Both the position numbers and the translations under genes were made by a program. Under the pieces are notes generated by a model. It had not been told where the DNA came from. It ran no database searches and worked only from the letters and a program-made list of their open reading frames with translations. A stretch of 64,000 nucleotides of DNA from contig NZ_CP036266.1 of assembly GCF_007744075.1 (NCBI RefSeq), positions 5,007,748 to 5,071,747 on the forward strand, in the 5' to 3' direction. Source of the stretch: Gimesia chilikensis (lineage in GTDB: Bacteria > Planctomycetota > Planctomycetia > Planctomycetales > Planctomycetaceae). Shown here piece after piece: positions 51,292-61,332 of this stretch; position 1 is the first letter of the stretch; every line of letters begins with the position of its first letter.

Positions 51292-53799
51292 ATGACTCCT
51301 CGAACATCTGTCTTATCCATCCTGCTCGTCGCCGCCTGCCTTGCTGGCGTGCTCTGCCCTGCACACTCTCAGGCAGCGACAGAAACAGACACCGCCATCA
51401 AGTTGTTCCCGCAAACCATCGATCTGCGTGGCAGTGAAGCCCGCCAGGGGCTCTCGGTGCAGACACTGACCAATGACGAAGTCACTGGACCGGTCACGAC
51501 TCCATTCCAGCTGACATCCAGTAATCCGGACGTCGTTAAGATTGAAGACCAGACCGCGGTCCCGGTCGGGAATGGCACAGCCCAGATTACCGTCCTGTCC
51601 GGTTCGGCTAAATCGACCAGCCAAGTCACCGTCAGTGGTCTCGACCAGCCACACCGCTGGAGTTTCCGCAACGATATTGAGCCGGTCCTGACCAAGACAG
51701 GCTGTAATTCGGGTCCCTGTCATGGCGCCCTGGCAGGCAAAGGGGGCTTTCGTCTCTCACTGAAAGCGTATGATGTGCCCGGTGACTTCCACACTATCGT
51801 CGAACAGGCACGCGGACGACGCATCGAGCTATCAGACCCGGCCCGCAGCCTGCTGTTGATCAAACCAACGGGAGCAGTTCCGCACAAAGGGGGCGTCCGC
51901 TTCGAAACCGATTCCCGCGAATACCGGATTCTCTCCGAATGGATCGCACAGGGGGCGACACCGCCGGCTGAGCAGGATGCTGTCATCGAAAGTCTACAAG
52001 TCCTTCCCGGGCGTTCAATCCTCACCAAAGGACAATCACAGCGTCTGCTGGTTCAGGCCCGTTACTCGGACAACTCTGTCCGCGATGTCACCCGCTGGAC
52101 CGCATTTTCGTCCGTGAACGAGAGCGTCGCCCAGGTTGATGAAGCAGGAAATATCAAAGTCACCGGATACGGCGAAGGCGCGATTGTCTGTATCTTCTCC
52201 AGTAAAGTCGCGATCTCCAAAATCACGTCTCCCTATCCGCAGGACATCAATCCGGACATCTATGCCAGATCACCGAAACACAATTTCATCGATGAACTGG
52301 TCATCAAACAGCTCAAACGTTTGAACCTGCCCCCCTCACCTCAGGCGACTGATGAAGAATTTGTCCGCCGGGTCTACATCGACACAATAGGTACCCTTCC
52401 CACACCTGCCGAAGTCAACACTTTTCTCGCTGATCAGCGCCCGGACAAGCGAAACCAGTTGATCGAACAGCTGTTAAACCGCCCGGAGTTCGTGGATTAC
52501 TGGACCTACAAATGGTCTGACCTGTTGCTGGTGAATGGTGAGTTGATTCGTCCCCAGGCAGTCAAAGCCTATCACGACTGGATCTATCAGCATGTGAAAC
52601 AGAACACTCCCTGGGACAAGCTGGTACACGAACTGATTACCGCCCAGGGAAGCAGCATCGAAAACGGTGCAACCAACTTTTACGCGATTCACCAGGATCC
52701 GGAATCCATGACCGAAAATGTGAGCCAGGCATTTCTGGGTCTGGCCATCGGCTGTGCGAAGTGCCATAACCATCCACTCGAAAAATGGACCAACGGCCAA
52801 TACTACGCGATGGCGAATTTCTTCGCCCGCGTGCGGGCCAAAGGCTGGGGTGGGAGCCAGGGCTCAGGCGATGGTATTCGCACCCTGTTTGTAGCGACCA
52901 AAGGGGATCTGGCTCAACCGCTGACGGGTAAACCTCAGCCCCCCACTCCCCTGGATGGTGCGTCGATTGACATCAATGCTCCCGAAGACCGCCGCGTCTA
53001 TCTGGCAGACTGGTTGACGGCGAAAGAAAACCCCTTCTTCAGCCGTTCCATTACAAACCGCGTCTGGGCCAACTTCTTCGGAGTCGGCCTGGTCGAGGCG
53101 GTGGACGACATGCGGGAATCGAACCCCGCGAGTAACGAAGAGTTGCTGTCAGCTGCATCCGACTATCTGAAAGACCAGAACTTCGACCTGAAAGCACTGA
53201 TGCGGGTCATCCTGCAGTCGGCTGCTTACCAGCGCAGCAGTCAACCCCTGCCTGAAAATAAAGACGAAAAACGATTCTACTCCCGCTACTATCCCCGGCG
53301 GATGATGGCCGAAGTCCTGCTGGATGCCATTTCGCAGGTCACGGAAGTACCGGATGAATTCACAAAGTATTACGAACCGAATCCACAGAAAACGGACTTT
53401 TATCCCAAGGGGACCCGGGCAATTCAGTTATATGATTCGTCTGTGATCTCCTACTTCCTGAAGACTTTTGGACGAAACGAGCGGATGATTACCTGCGAAT
53501 GCGAGCGTTCCGAAGAACCAACGATGGTCCAGGTGCTGCACCTCTCGAATGGCGACACCATCAATAACAAGCTCAAAGCCAAAGAGAGTCGGGTCACAAA
53601 ACTGCTGAATGCGAAACAGTCAGACCAGGAACTGGTCGAGCAGATATATCTGCTGTGCCTCTCTCGGAAACCCACTCCAGAGGAAAATACCAAGTTGCTC
53701 AATATTCTGAAAGAGACCCCGCAGGCCGAGAGACGCCAGGTCGTAGAAGACCTGTTCTGGGGTGTGCTCAGCAGCCGCGAGTTTCTGTTCAACCACTGA
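51292..53799 (+). CDS. Ig-like/cytochrome/DUF1549/DUF1553 protein
   Basis: The protein has 835 residues. Signal peptide about 1-29 (SVLSILLVAACLAGVLCPAHSQA). Order of domains: a bacterial Ig-like domain (about 35-115), a cytochrome-like segment with GCNSGPCHGALAGKGGFRLSL (spacing C-x4-CH instead of C-x2-CH), a second Ig-like domain (about 225-300, ILTKGQSQRLLVQARYSDNSVRDVTRW), DUF1549 (about 335-520 with CAKCHNHPLEKW) and DUF1553 (about 560-790 with RSITNRVWANFFGVGLVEAVDD). It ends LSSREFLFNH. Gene order with DUF1501 is standard for planctomycetes; function unknown. Confidence 0.93.
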   Translation: MTPRTSVLSILLVAACLAGVLCPAHSQAATETDTAIKLFPQTIDLRGSEARQGLSVQTLTNDEVTGPVTTPFQLTSSNPDVVKIEDQTAVPVGNGTAQITVLSGSAKSTSQVTVSGLDQPHRWSFRNDIEPVLTKTGCNSGPCHGALAGKGGFRLSLKAYDVPGDFHTIVEQARGRRIELSDPARSLLLIKPTGAVPHKGGVRFETDSREYRILSEWIAQGATPPAEQDAVIESLQVLPGRSILTKGQSQRLLVQARYSDNSVRDVTRWTAFSSVNESVAQVDEAGNIKVTGYGEGAIVCIFSSKVAISKITSPYPQDINPDIYARSPKHNFIDELVIKQLKRLNLPPSPQATDEEFVRRVYIDTIGTLPTPAEVNTFLADQRPDKRNQLIEQLLNRPEFVDYWTYKWSDLLLVNGELIRPQAVKAYHDWIYQHVKQNTPWDKLVHELITAQGSSIENGATNFYAIHQDPESMTENVSQAFLGLAIGCAKCHNHPLEKWTNGQYYAMANFFARVRAKGWGGSQGSGDGIRTLFVATKGDLAQPLTGKPQPPTPLDGASIDINAPEDRRVYLADWLTAKENPFFSRSITNRVWANFFGVGLVEAVDDMRESNPASNEELLSAASDYLKDQNFDLKALMRVILQSAAYQRSSQPLPENKDEKRFYSRYYPRRMMAEVLLDAISQVTEVPDEFTKYYEPNPQKTDFYPKGTRAIQLYDSSVISYFLKTFGRNERMITCECERSEEPTMVQVLHLSNGDTINNKLKAKESRVTKLLNAKQSDQELVEQIYLLCLSRKPTPEENTKLLNILKETPQAERRQVVEDLFWGVLSSREFLFNH

Positions 53800-53861
53800 T
53801 GAGATCGAACTCATTAACAACATTCATACCATGATTTAAAGTCGCTCACTTGAGGCTATCC

Positions 53862-56753
53862 ATGTTGAAACTTTCTGATAAATTCCTGCTGGTTACCGCC
53901 TGCCTGCTGCTGTTTCTCCCACAGTCAGTTCCAGCTGCGGAAGCGCCCATTGATTATTCAAAACAGGTCGCCCCCCTGCTCCGCAAATATTGTGAAGGCT
54001 GTCATACAGCAGACGACGGGGAAGGAAAATTCTCGACAGAGACTTTCGCTGACCTACTCAAAGGGGGAGAACATGGCCCTGCGGTCCTGCCGGGTGACAG
54101 TCAATCAAGCCGATTGATCCGCATGATCAAGGGTGAACTTAAACCTGTCATGCCTCCGGAAGATAGCGGCGAGAAACTGACGGCTGCTGAAATCGCAGTG
54201 CTGACAGAATGGATCAATCAGGGCGCTAAAGGCCCCTCAGGCAAGGAACCGTTGCGGATGGAATTGACCGTTCCTGAGATCAAACCGGCACAGGGAATCT
54301 CCAAACCGATTGCATCGCTGGTCTGGTCTCCCGCAAGCGACCTGATTGCCATCGCCCGTTTCTCTGAGATCGATCTGCTTTCAGGGAATTCGAACAAACT
54401 GGTACGCACCATCAAAGGCCTGCCCGGGAAAGTGAATTCGGTTCGCTTCAGTAATGACGACAAGTGGCTGATCACATCTTCGGGAACCACAGGGCTGTTC
54501 GGACAGGCGGACATCTGGGAGGTGGGCACCAGGAAAAAACTTCACAAATTTGTGGGTCATAAAGATGTTCTCTATGCAGCACAGGTCAGCCCGGACCAGA
54601 AATGGCTGGCGACCGGAAGTTACGATAACAACATTATTCTCTGGGATATCGCAACCGGCAACAAAGTCAGAACGTTAAGCGGGCACAACGGTGCGATTTT
54701 TGACCTCGCATTCAGCCCGGATTCGACGGCGCTCGCGAGTGCCTCTGCAGATGCCACGGTCAAAGTCTGGCAGGTTGCCACGGGAGAACGGCTGGATACG
54801 CTGAGTCAGCCTCTCAAGGAACAGACATCAGTGAGCTTCAGCCCGGACGGGAACTACATCGTCGCTACGGGAGCCGATAACCGGATTCGCAAATGGCGAT
54901 TTGTTTCCCGGAAGTCAGCACGAATCAATCCTCTGGTGATTGCCCGCTTTGCGCATGAAAGTCCGGTGATTCAGATCACTTATTCTCCAGATGGAAAATG
55001 GCTGGCTTCCATTTCGGATGACCGTTCGCTGAAAATCTGGGATGCAGACCAGTTGCAGTTACTGCATGTCATTGAAAACCTGCCCGCGATCCCCACGTCG
55101 GTCGCTTTTGCCCCCGACTCACAGACAGCCATAGTAGGCTTCAGTAACGGACAGCTGAAACGGTTTTCCCTGCCTTCCAGCCAGCCTGCAGGCAGCACCG
55201 GACAGATTATTGCCCGGCAGTCCCCTGAAACAGACGAATTCACACCGATGGCTTCTGCTGAAACAGTGCAGATTAAAGAACAGGAGCCCAATAATCAGCC
55301 TGGTCAGGCGACGCCTCTCAAGGGAGTCTCTGTCGTCGCCAGCGGTCTGATCAATGGCACTCAGTCCGGACAGACCGATGTCGACCTGTACCAGTTCCAA
55401 TCCAAAGCGGGCCAGGAATGGCTGATTGAAACTAACGCCGCCCGTAAGAAATCAAAGCTCGATTCTAAAATTGATGTTCTGGATGCTGAAGGCAACCAGA
55501 TTCCCCGCGTCTTGTTACGGGCGGTACGTGACTCGTATTTCACCTTCCGCGGCAAGGATTCCAACATTGTCAATGATTTCCGTATCCATAACTGGCGGGA
55601 GATGGAATTGAATGAGTACCTGTATTGCAACGGGGAAGTCGTCAAACTCTGGCTCTACCCCCGTGGTCCCGACTCGGGCTTCAACGTTTATCCGGGTCTC
55701 GGTCGGCGTTATACCTATTTTGGCACCTCGCCGATCACGCATGCGTTACACGAACCCTGCTATATCGTCGATCCCTATCCTGCGGGAACCGAACTGCCTC
55801 CCAATGGACTGCCGGTGTTTACGATTTTCTACGAGAACAACGACGATGGCAGACGCGAGCTGGGAGATGACTCGCGACTGATCTTCAAAGCCCCCAAGGA
55901 CGGCACCTACCTGGTGCGTGTCTCGGATGTACGTGGTTTTCAAGGGCAGGATTTTCATTACGATCTGACTGTCCGTCCCCGTCAGCCCGATTTCAAAGTG
56001 ACACTGAATGGGGCCAATCCCAAGGTCAACGCTGGCAGTGGACAGGAAATTGAACTGGTCGCCCAGCGAATTGATGGTTTTGATGGTCCGATCCGCGTGG
56101 ACATTTCTGATGTTCCCCCTGGCCTGCATGTTACCAGTCCCATCATCATTCAGGCTGGTCACGACCGGGCTTATGGAACAATTTACGCCGATCCCGTTGA
56201 GGAAACGAACGGCCCCCTGGTTGCTCCCCGCCCCTCCGATAGCCGTTACCAGAGTGTAAACGTCTCTGCGACCGCGACTATCGCAGGCAAAGAAGTCAGC
56301 CATAATGTCAATCCTCTCGGCGTAGTCCAGGTTCAGAAGAAGCCGCGTCTGATGATTCGAATGGTCACCCTCGATTCAGACGGATTGAGTATCGCCGGAG
56401 ATCAACTGGCTGAAATCCCAGACAAACCACTGGAGTTGACCATCCATCCAGGTGAAACAATCGCAGCTAAGGTTGTGGTGCTGCGGGATGGTTATAAAGG
56501 TGTCGTCGGCTTTGGTCGTGAATATGCCGGCCGAAATCTGCCCCACGGCGTGTTTGTCGACAACATCGGCCTGAACGGTTTATTGCTGCTGGACGATCAG
56601 AGCGAACGAACATTCTACCTGACCGCCGCGAAATGGGTGCCGGAAACAACCCGGCTGTTCCATCTGCGTGCTGATCAGGAAGGCAGACAGACTTCCATCC
56701 CCGTCCTACTGCACGTCAAACGCAAAGAAAAACTGGCCAACCGATCGAACTGA
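53862..56753 (+). CDS. Planctomycete cytochrome c fused to WD40 propeller
   Basis: The protein has 963 residues from ATG 53862 (GAGG upstream). Signal peptide about 1-26. Cytochrome domain with CEGCHTADDGEG (heme CxxCH, about 40-44) and ALTEWINQGAKGP at the end. WD40 repeats at about 150-460: KLHKFVGHKDVLYAAQVSPDQKWLATGSYDNNIILWD, KVRTLSGHNGAIFDLAFSPD and LASISDDRSLKIWDAD. The C-terminal 480 residues are beta-sandwich domains resembling bacterial pre-peptidase regions (AGQEWLIETNAARKKSKLDSKIDV). A scaffold or redox role is unproven. Third gene of the DUF1501-led set. Confidence 0.9.
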   Translation: MLKLSDKFLLVTACLLLFLPQSVPAAEAPIDYSKQVAPLLRKYCEGCHTADDGEGKFSTETFADLLKGGEHGPAVLPGDSQSSRLIRMIKGELKPVMPPEDSGEKLTAAEIAVLTEWINQGAKGPSGKEPLRMELTVPEIKPAQGISKPIASLVWSPASDLIAIARFSEIDLLSGNSNKLVRTIKGLPGKVNSVRFSNDDKWLITSSGTTGLFGQADIWEVGTRKKLHKFVGHKDVLYAAQVSPDQKWLATGSYDNNIILWDIATGNKVRTLSGHNGAIFDLAFSPDSTALASASADATVKVWQVATGERLDTLSQPLKEQTSVSFSPDGNYIVATGADNRIRKWRFVSRKSARINPLVIARFAHESPVIQITYSPDGKWLASISDDRSLKIWDADQLQLLHVIENLPAIPTSVAFAPDSQTAIVGFSNGQLKRFSLPSSQPAGSTGQIIARQSPETDEFTPMASAETVQIKEQEPNNQPGQATPLKGVSVVASGLINGTQSGQTDVDLYQFQSKAGQEWLIETNAARKKSKLDSKIDVLDAEGNQIPRVLLRAVRDSYFTFRGKDSNIVNDFRIHNWREMELNEYLYCNGEVVKLWLYPRGPDSGFNVYPGLGRRYTYFGTSPITHALHEPCYIVDPYPAGTELPPNGLPVFTIFYENNDDGRRELGDDSRLIFKAPKDGTYLVRVSDVRGFQGQDFHYDLTVRPRQPDFKVTLNGANPKVNAGSGQEIELVAQRIDGFDGPIRVDISDVPPGLHVTSPIIIQAGHDRAYGTIYADPVEETNGPLVAPRPSDSRYQSVNVSATATIAGKEVSHNVNPLGVVQVQKKPRLMIRMVTLDSDGLSIAGDQLAEIPDKPLELTIHPGETIAAKVVVLRDGYKGVVGFGREYAGRNLPHGVFVDNIGLNGLLLLDDQSERTFYLTAAKWVPETTRLFHLRADQEGRQTSIPVLLHVKRKEKLANRSN

Positions 56754-56806
56754 GCAGACAACCATTTGAAAGCGACACATCCGGACTCGATGGCCGTCTA
56801 TCTGGT

Positions 56807-58078
56807 TCATTCAGGTAACGGCAGTGACGGATTGGAGCTCAGATCAGGCAGGGGAGCGTGAGGATAATCGACGTGCTGATAATGAATCGCCAGTTCGGGC
56901 GTCTGCAGTTTTTTTCCGCCCTGAAACCTTGAATTCAGAGTACGATCGAGGATCCCGCTGGTTAACAGCGTTCGCTCGACGGGATAACTGGGTTGTCCCG
57001 TATGGAACATGCGTTCGATGGCCTTCAGCAGATAGGCGAAATGCGGATGCGCGGGTTCGGTACGTTCTTCGAACTGGGTCGCCAGTGGTTGCGGCTGACC
57101 TTTCAGCTTCAGGGCTACTGACGTCCGATTCACGGACTGCAGCATGAAGACGGCTCCCATGAACCCATCTTTGTATTCAAACAGGAACAGCCCCGCATCA
57201 GGATCTTTGCGGACATCCCCTTCCCTCACTTTCGGCACTTCAGCGAGTGCCGCATCGAAGAGAGCCTGCGAGACAATCCCCTGATCGAGTATGGCCCACA
57301 TGGCATCTCCCTCCAGGTATTGAACCCATTTCACGCCTGTTTCCGCTCCCCGACGGCGTTCTACCAGGCACTGGAAGCTCTCAAGGGCATGAATGCCATA
57401 AATGTCGAGCCCCGAGTAACCAATGCCGACCGCCGCTTCAATTTCAGACCCCGGGGGGACTTTAATTTCCGGTTCCCGATATGTGAGAGGCAGAGAAGAA
57501 CCGGCCATGAAAGGGATTTTCATCTCCCGGGCACGATCATACATCCATTTGGCATCATTCCAGACCGGTCCGGGATGCTTATCATTGAAAACAGGTACAA
57601 CCCGCTCATATTTGCGGAAGGTGTCGGTAATCTCTTTGAAAAAACGACGACGCGGATAGAGCTGCTGACCTTTTTCATTGAAGGGATAGTCACCGTGCTC
57701 CCCGATACTGATGACACCATCCACGGGTATCTGATCACCCCCCACCGTGACTGTTTTTTCGATCGTATCGAAAACAGGTATGTTATATTTTTCAGCCATC
57801 CCGCGAGAGAGGTCCCGATCAGAAACCTGATCTACATATAAAGATGACAGCTTCAGTGCAGGCCCCGGTCCGCCATCCTGTTTCCAGCCCTCCAGGATTT
57901 TCCCAATCAGCACATCAGCGTGAGTCCCTGGCTCATAAATGGAGATCACCGCTGCGACCGACTTTGGCTTCACCTGATTGTTCAAAGTCGCATAGCCACG
58001 TTGTGTAGAAACGCCACACGCGAGTGCAGCAGCACTGGCCAGCAAGTCCCGGCGTGTGATGTATTGTGAATCATTCAT
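56807..58078 (-). CDS. Tat-exported Gfo/Idh/MocA-like protein
   Basis: The protein has 423 residues. Tat leader YITRRDLLASAAALACGVS. N-terminal Rossmann-like region SVAAVISIYEPGTHADVLIGKILEGW, MAEKYNIPVFDTIEKTV and VDGVISIGEHGDYPFN resembles Gfo/Idh/MocA oxidoreductases, though the Gly-rich dinucleotide loop is poor. Later parts include FVPVFNDKHPGPVW-like sequence, VGIGYSGLDIYGIHALE and WVQYLEGDAMW. Exported Gfo/Idh-like proteins act on sugars in many planctomycetes; the activity is not established. It is downstream of the heme-protein gene but separated by a terminator. Confidence 0.7.
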   Translation of the reverse strand: MNDSQYITRRDLLASAAALACGVSTQRGYATLNNQVKPKSVAAVISIYEPGTHADVLIGKILEGWKQDGGPGPALKLSSLYVDQVSDRDLSRGMAEKYNIPVFDTIEKTVTVGGDQIPVDGVISIGEHGDYPFNEKGQQLYPRRRFFKEITDTFRKYERVVPVFNDKHPGPVWNDAKWMYDRAREMKIPFMAGSSLPLTYREPEIKVPPGSEIEAAVGIGYSGLDIYGIHALESFQCLVERRRGAETGVKWVQYLEGDAMWAILDQGIVSQALFDAALAEVPKVREGDVRKDPDAGLFLFEYKDGFMGAVFMLQSVNRTSVALKLKGQPQPLATQFEERTEPAHPHFAYLLKAIERMFHTGQPSYPVERTLLTSGILDRTLNSRFQGGKKLQTPELAIHYQHVDYPHAPLPDLSSNPSLPLPE

Positions 58079-58120
58079 TATTCCGCCTCAGCCCTGCATT
58101 GATTCAGACAGTTGTCCCGA

Positions 58121-58165
58121 AAGAAAAGTAGACTCCTGATTCCGGGATGGAATTCAGGAGTCTAC
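58121..58165 (-). terminator. Rho-independent terminator of the PVC-type heme protein gene
   Basis: A roughly 16-bp inverted repeat GTAGACTCCTGA / TTCAGGAGTCTAC with a GC loop, followed on the minus strand by TTTTCTTT. It lies 69 bp after the stop at 58234. Confidence 0.8.
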
Positions 58166-58233
58166 GTCATAGCACGATAAGTTAATCAGTTGCGAAGTAC
58201 TTCAATGGGGAAACCTGGTACTTCGCGCTGACT

Positions 58234-61161
58234 CTAGTCTTTCTTCTTAAACAGCTCGTGTTTTGAATTCCCACCAGATCGCAGGTAGGCGAGCAGATCA
58301 AGGGCTTCTTCCTTCGTCAGCGTATCCACCAGCCCGGTCGGCATCATGGATGATTTGGAAGGCATCATCTCCTCAACGCTATCTCGGTTAATCGATGCCA
58401 GATCACTGGGATTGGTCATATCGGTCAGCACCATCAGGTTTTTACCACTCAGGTTAATGACCCGCCCGTTGACAACGCGACCATCATCCAGAATGAACAT
58501 GGTGGAGGCGTACTGATCGGAAATCACCTTGGAAGGCTCGATAATCGATTCGAGCAGATTCTGGGCATTGAAACGCCCACCGACGCCGGTCAGGTCGGGT
58601 CCAATGGTTCCCCCTTCACCGGCAAACCGATGACATTTGAAACAGGCTGCCACAGCAAACATTTCACGGCCCCGTTCAAAGTTCCGCTGGCCATCATCGT
58701 TATTGGCCGCGTGTAACAGTTCATCAACGGTCCATTTTTTCACAACCGGCCGCGGTGGTCCCTGGGGAACCGGTTCCGCTTTTTCCAGATTGATTTCCAG
58801 AACCGGTTTGAGGGCTTTCTCTTCCGCATCGGTCAGCGTTTTGATGGCTTCCGCGCGAATGTTAACCAGGAACTTATCAAACGATCTTCCGCCCTTATGA
58901 GCAGTCGACTTCAGATACCATTCGAAATAACGCTTTCGCAGATCATTGTTCCAGCCACTGGCCAGACTGCTGAGCACCTTGGCATAGTGAATCTGCTCTT
59001 CCTGAGTCAGGGCTTTGTCCTGAAGTGCCAGAGTTCGCTCGATCACTTTAGGAGCGTTGAGATAAACCAGCAGACGACTGAGTTCCCGGTTCATGAAGAC
59101 ATCACTGGCAGGATAAGACTTGTCGATTTGTGCCAGGACATCAATTCGTTCCCGCTCAGTTGGTTCACCGAGTCTGATGAAGACGAGTTGATAAAGACGC
59201 AGCAGATCCATTTTCTCGGTCTGAGATAATGCAGCCCAGTCGAGGCCGTTCAATTTCTCCAGCAGGGCGTGTTTCACTGCTGGTTTCCCGTTCCGGGCCA
59301 GCGCGATCCCTGCATTGATCAGCGTAGCGGGATCCTGTTCGATCAACACACAGTTCTGCCACTGTTCGACAGGCTGATGTTCCAGGGCAATCCGGGCAGC
59401 ATAACGAATGTGACGATCGGCATGTCCCAGGTATGGCCAGACCTTGTAAACGACTTCTTCATTCTGCTGTTCGTGATATTTTTCCAGATCACGACGCAGT
59501 GCCCGATAACCGGCCAACTCGGCTGGAGTCGCCGACACGGGAGCCGTCGATTCTTTACCGGTGTAGGTAATCCGGTACAGACCTGACTGGGTGCGGCGTC
59601 CGCCAATCGTGAAATACAGCGCCCCATCAACCGGATTGACAACCAGATCGGTAACCGGCAGCGGAGTCGCCGAAGCAAATTTTTCGTAGGTCGCGACGTA
59701 TGACGCTCCCTCGGGTTTCATATGCACGGCGTAAATGATGCCGTAACTCCAGTCGGAGATGAACAGCGATTGCTGGTACTTCGCAGGGAATTTGGTTCCG
59801 GTTCCGAAAACAATCCCTGTGGGCGAACCCTGACCGATATTTACTACAGCCGGCAGGCTGTCGGGATAGTATGCAGGCCATTTGCCCGTTCCTGAACGCC
59901 AGCCGAATTCGCTGCCGCTGGTCACGTGATTGACGCGCGTCGGACGGTACCATGGAGATCCCACGTCCCATTCCATGTCGGCATCGTAAGTAAACAGCTC
60001 CCCTTCCGGATTGAAGGCAATGTCATATTCATTACGGAACCCACTACTGACTAATTCAAACTCCTTCCCTTCCGGATCGGTGCGACAGATCCAACCACCG
60101 GGCGCCAGCTTACCAGCCGCATGTCCGCGGGCATCCCACAGACGTGGCAGCAACAGGTCTTCATCCCAGTTACGGGGAACGAGTGATTTTTCAGGGTTGG
60201 GCAGATCGGTATGGTTGCCGGCTGCGATGTAGAGTGATTTTTTATCGGGCGAGAGAATAATCGCATGCGGACCATGCTCACCGGCACCTTTAATCTCACG
60301 CAGGAACTGCACATCGTCGAACTGATCATCCCCGTTAGTGTCTTTAAGACGATAGAGACCGGAAGGACGCGTATCCCCACCATTCACTACGGCGTACAGA
60401 CTGTCGAAGGCATAGAGCAGACCATGCGCCATACCCATATCGACATTCAGTTTTTCAACCTGGGTATCGTTGGTTTTAGCACCAATCTTAGCCGGCGTGA
60501 TGCGATAGAGAGCACCGTATTGATCAGAGGCGATCAGACGGCCTTTCGGGTCGATGGTCATACTGACCCAAGACCCTTCGACATCGGTAGGTACCGAGTA
60601 AAGCAATTCGACTTTGTAACCCTCAAGCAACTTGATCTGATCGACCGGGGTGGCAGTCGCAGAACGCGGTGGTTCAGAATCTTCCAGCGATATCGACTCG
60701 ATTTCTACCAGACCTTTTCGGCTGGAAGGATCGAAGCGAAGTCCCGTCAGAGGAGAGTCAGCGTAAAAGACAAAAGTCAGATCTTGCCAGTCTTTGTTAT
60801 TTCCACGGGTATCGAACTTCTCGGATCGTTCATCCGCATACCCGTTTTTCTGTTCTGTTTTCCAGTAGAGTTCTCCACGCAGTCGATTGGGAGCCCGCAG
60901 ACGGACTTTGACTTTCTTCCAGCCAGCCGGGGATTTGAGTTCGCGGCCAAAATGGGGATCTTTACCAGTGCTGTTTACCTGCAGCAGATTGTCTTTGACA
61001 TCCAGAGTGCAGTCACGATAGGGAGTCCACCCGTGTTCTTTCTGTTTGAAGGTCCAGACTTGAGTCGAATCGGGTGCGCTGGAATCTTTGGCCGCGAGCA
61101 TGGCCTGGGATACCAGCAGAACACTGGTAGCAATACACAATGTTTTAAGTGCTTGAATCAC
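58234..61161 (-). CDS. PVC-type heme-binding protein with propeller and HEAT-like regions
   Basis: The protein has 975 residues from GTG 61161: AGGGG eight bases upstream gives a typical signal peptide (IQALKTLCIATSVLLVSQAMLA), whereas ATG 61182 lacks a ribosome site. Domain order: a carbohydrate-binding-like beta-sandwich (about 35-175), a sorbosone-dehydrogenase-like propeller (about 190-540: EGYKVELLYSVP, SLYIAAGNHTDLPNP, GEFLF-like and EYDIAFNPEGELFTYDADMEWD), a helical HEAT-like stretch (540-810), and a C-terminal cytochrome with ACFKCHRFAGEGGTIGPDLTGVGGRF and YASTMFILDDGRVVNGRV. It probably oxidises sugars outside the cytoplasm, with electrons passing through heme (family-level inference). 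Confidence 0.9.
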   Translation of the reverse strand: MIQALKTLCIATSVLLVSQAMLAAKDSSAPDSTQVWTFKQKEHGWTPYRDCTLDVKDNLLQVNSTGKDPHFGRELKSPAGWKKVKVRLRAPNRLRGELYWKTEQKNGYADERSEKFDTRGNNKDWQDLTFVFYADSPLTGLRFDPSSRKGLVEIESISLEDSEPPRSATATPVDQIKLLEGYKVELLYSVPTDVEGSWVSMTIDPKGRLIASDQYGALYRITPAKIGAKTNDTQVEKLNVDMGMAHGLLYAFDSLYAVVNGGDTRPSGLYRLKDTNGDDQFDDVQFLREIKGAGEHGPHAIILSPDKKSLYIAAGNHTDLPNPEKSLVPRNWDEDLLLPRLWDARGHAAGKLAPGGWICRTDPEGKEFELVSSGFRNEYDIAFNPEGELFTYDADMEWDVGSPWYRPTRVNHVTSGSEFGWRSGTGKWPAYYPDSLPAVVNIGQGSPTGIVFGTGTKFPAKYQQSLFISDWSYGIIYAVHMKPEGASYVATYEKFASATPLPVTDLVVNPVDGALYFTIGGRRTQSGLYRITYTGKESTAPVSATPAELAGYRALRRDLEKYHEQQNEEVVYKVWPYLGHADRHIRYAARIALEHQPVEQWQNCVLIEQDPATLINAGIALARNGKPAVKHALLEKLNGLDWAALSQTEKMDLLRLYQLVFIRLGEPTERERIDVLAQIDKSYPASDVFMNRELSRLLVYLNAPKVIERTLALQDKALTQEEQIHYAKVLSSLASGWNNDLRKRYFEWYLKSTAHKGGRSFDKFLVNIRAEAIKTLTDAEEKALKPVLEINLEKAEPVPQGPPRPVVKKWTVDELLHAANNDDGQRNFERGREMFAVAACFKCHRFAGEGGTIGPDLTGVGGRFNAQNLLESIIEPSKVISDQYASTMFILDDGRVVNGRVINLSGKNLMVLTDMTNPSDLASINRDSVEEMMPSKSSMMPTGLVDTLTKEEALDLLAYLRSGGNSKHELFKKKD

Positions 61162-61264
61162 GTTGCTGCCCCTGTAATGCATTAAAAGTTAGATGAAATA
61201 TGAAGTTGAATGGGATCGTGCCATTGAACAGCGAGACTGATAGTCTGTTTCATCAGATCGTCTC

Positions 61265-61332
61265 AAGAGATCAATCACACGGGAAGGTAAGCCTGTGACG
61301 GAGGAGAGAATGCCCCGGGTAGGCGATCTCTT
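61265..61332. ncRNA. Candidate structured RNA or regulatory element
   Basis: An 8-bp outer stem AAGAGATC (61265-61272) / GATCTCTT (61325-61332) encloses one hairpin TCACA-c-GG...CC-TGTGA (61275-61298) and a small one GCC...GGC. It looks like a three-way junction in the 352-bp divergent gap between the heme protein and the sugar-binding protein genes. The strand is not determined and no known riboswitch class could be named. The rest of the gap shows only TATACT at 61401 as a weak -10. Confidence 0.3.

Noticed and set aside
60265..61185. 306-codon plus-strand frame
   Set aside because: Antisense to the PVC-type heme protein N-terminus; no domain or start signal.
61265..61332. Cobalamin riboswitch
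   Set aside because: A GGGAAGG run is superficially similar, but the conserved core elements are absent and the neighbouring genes do not suit it.
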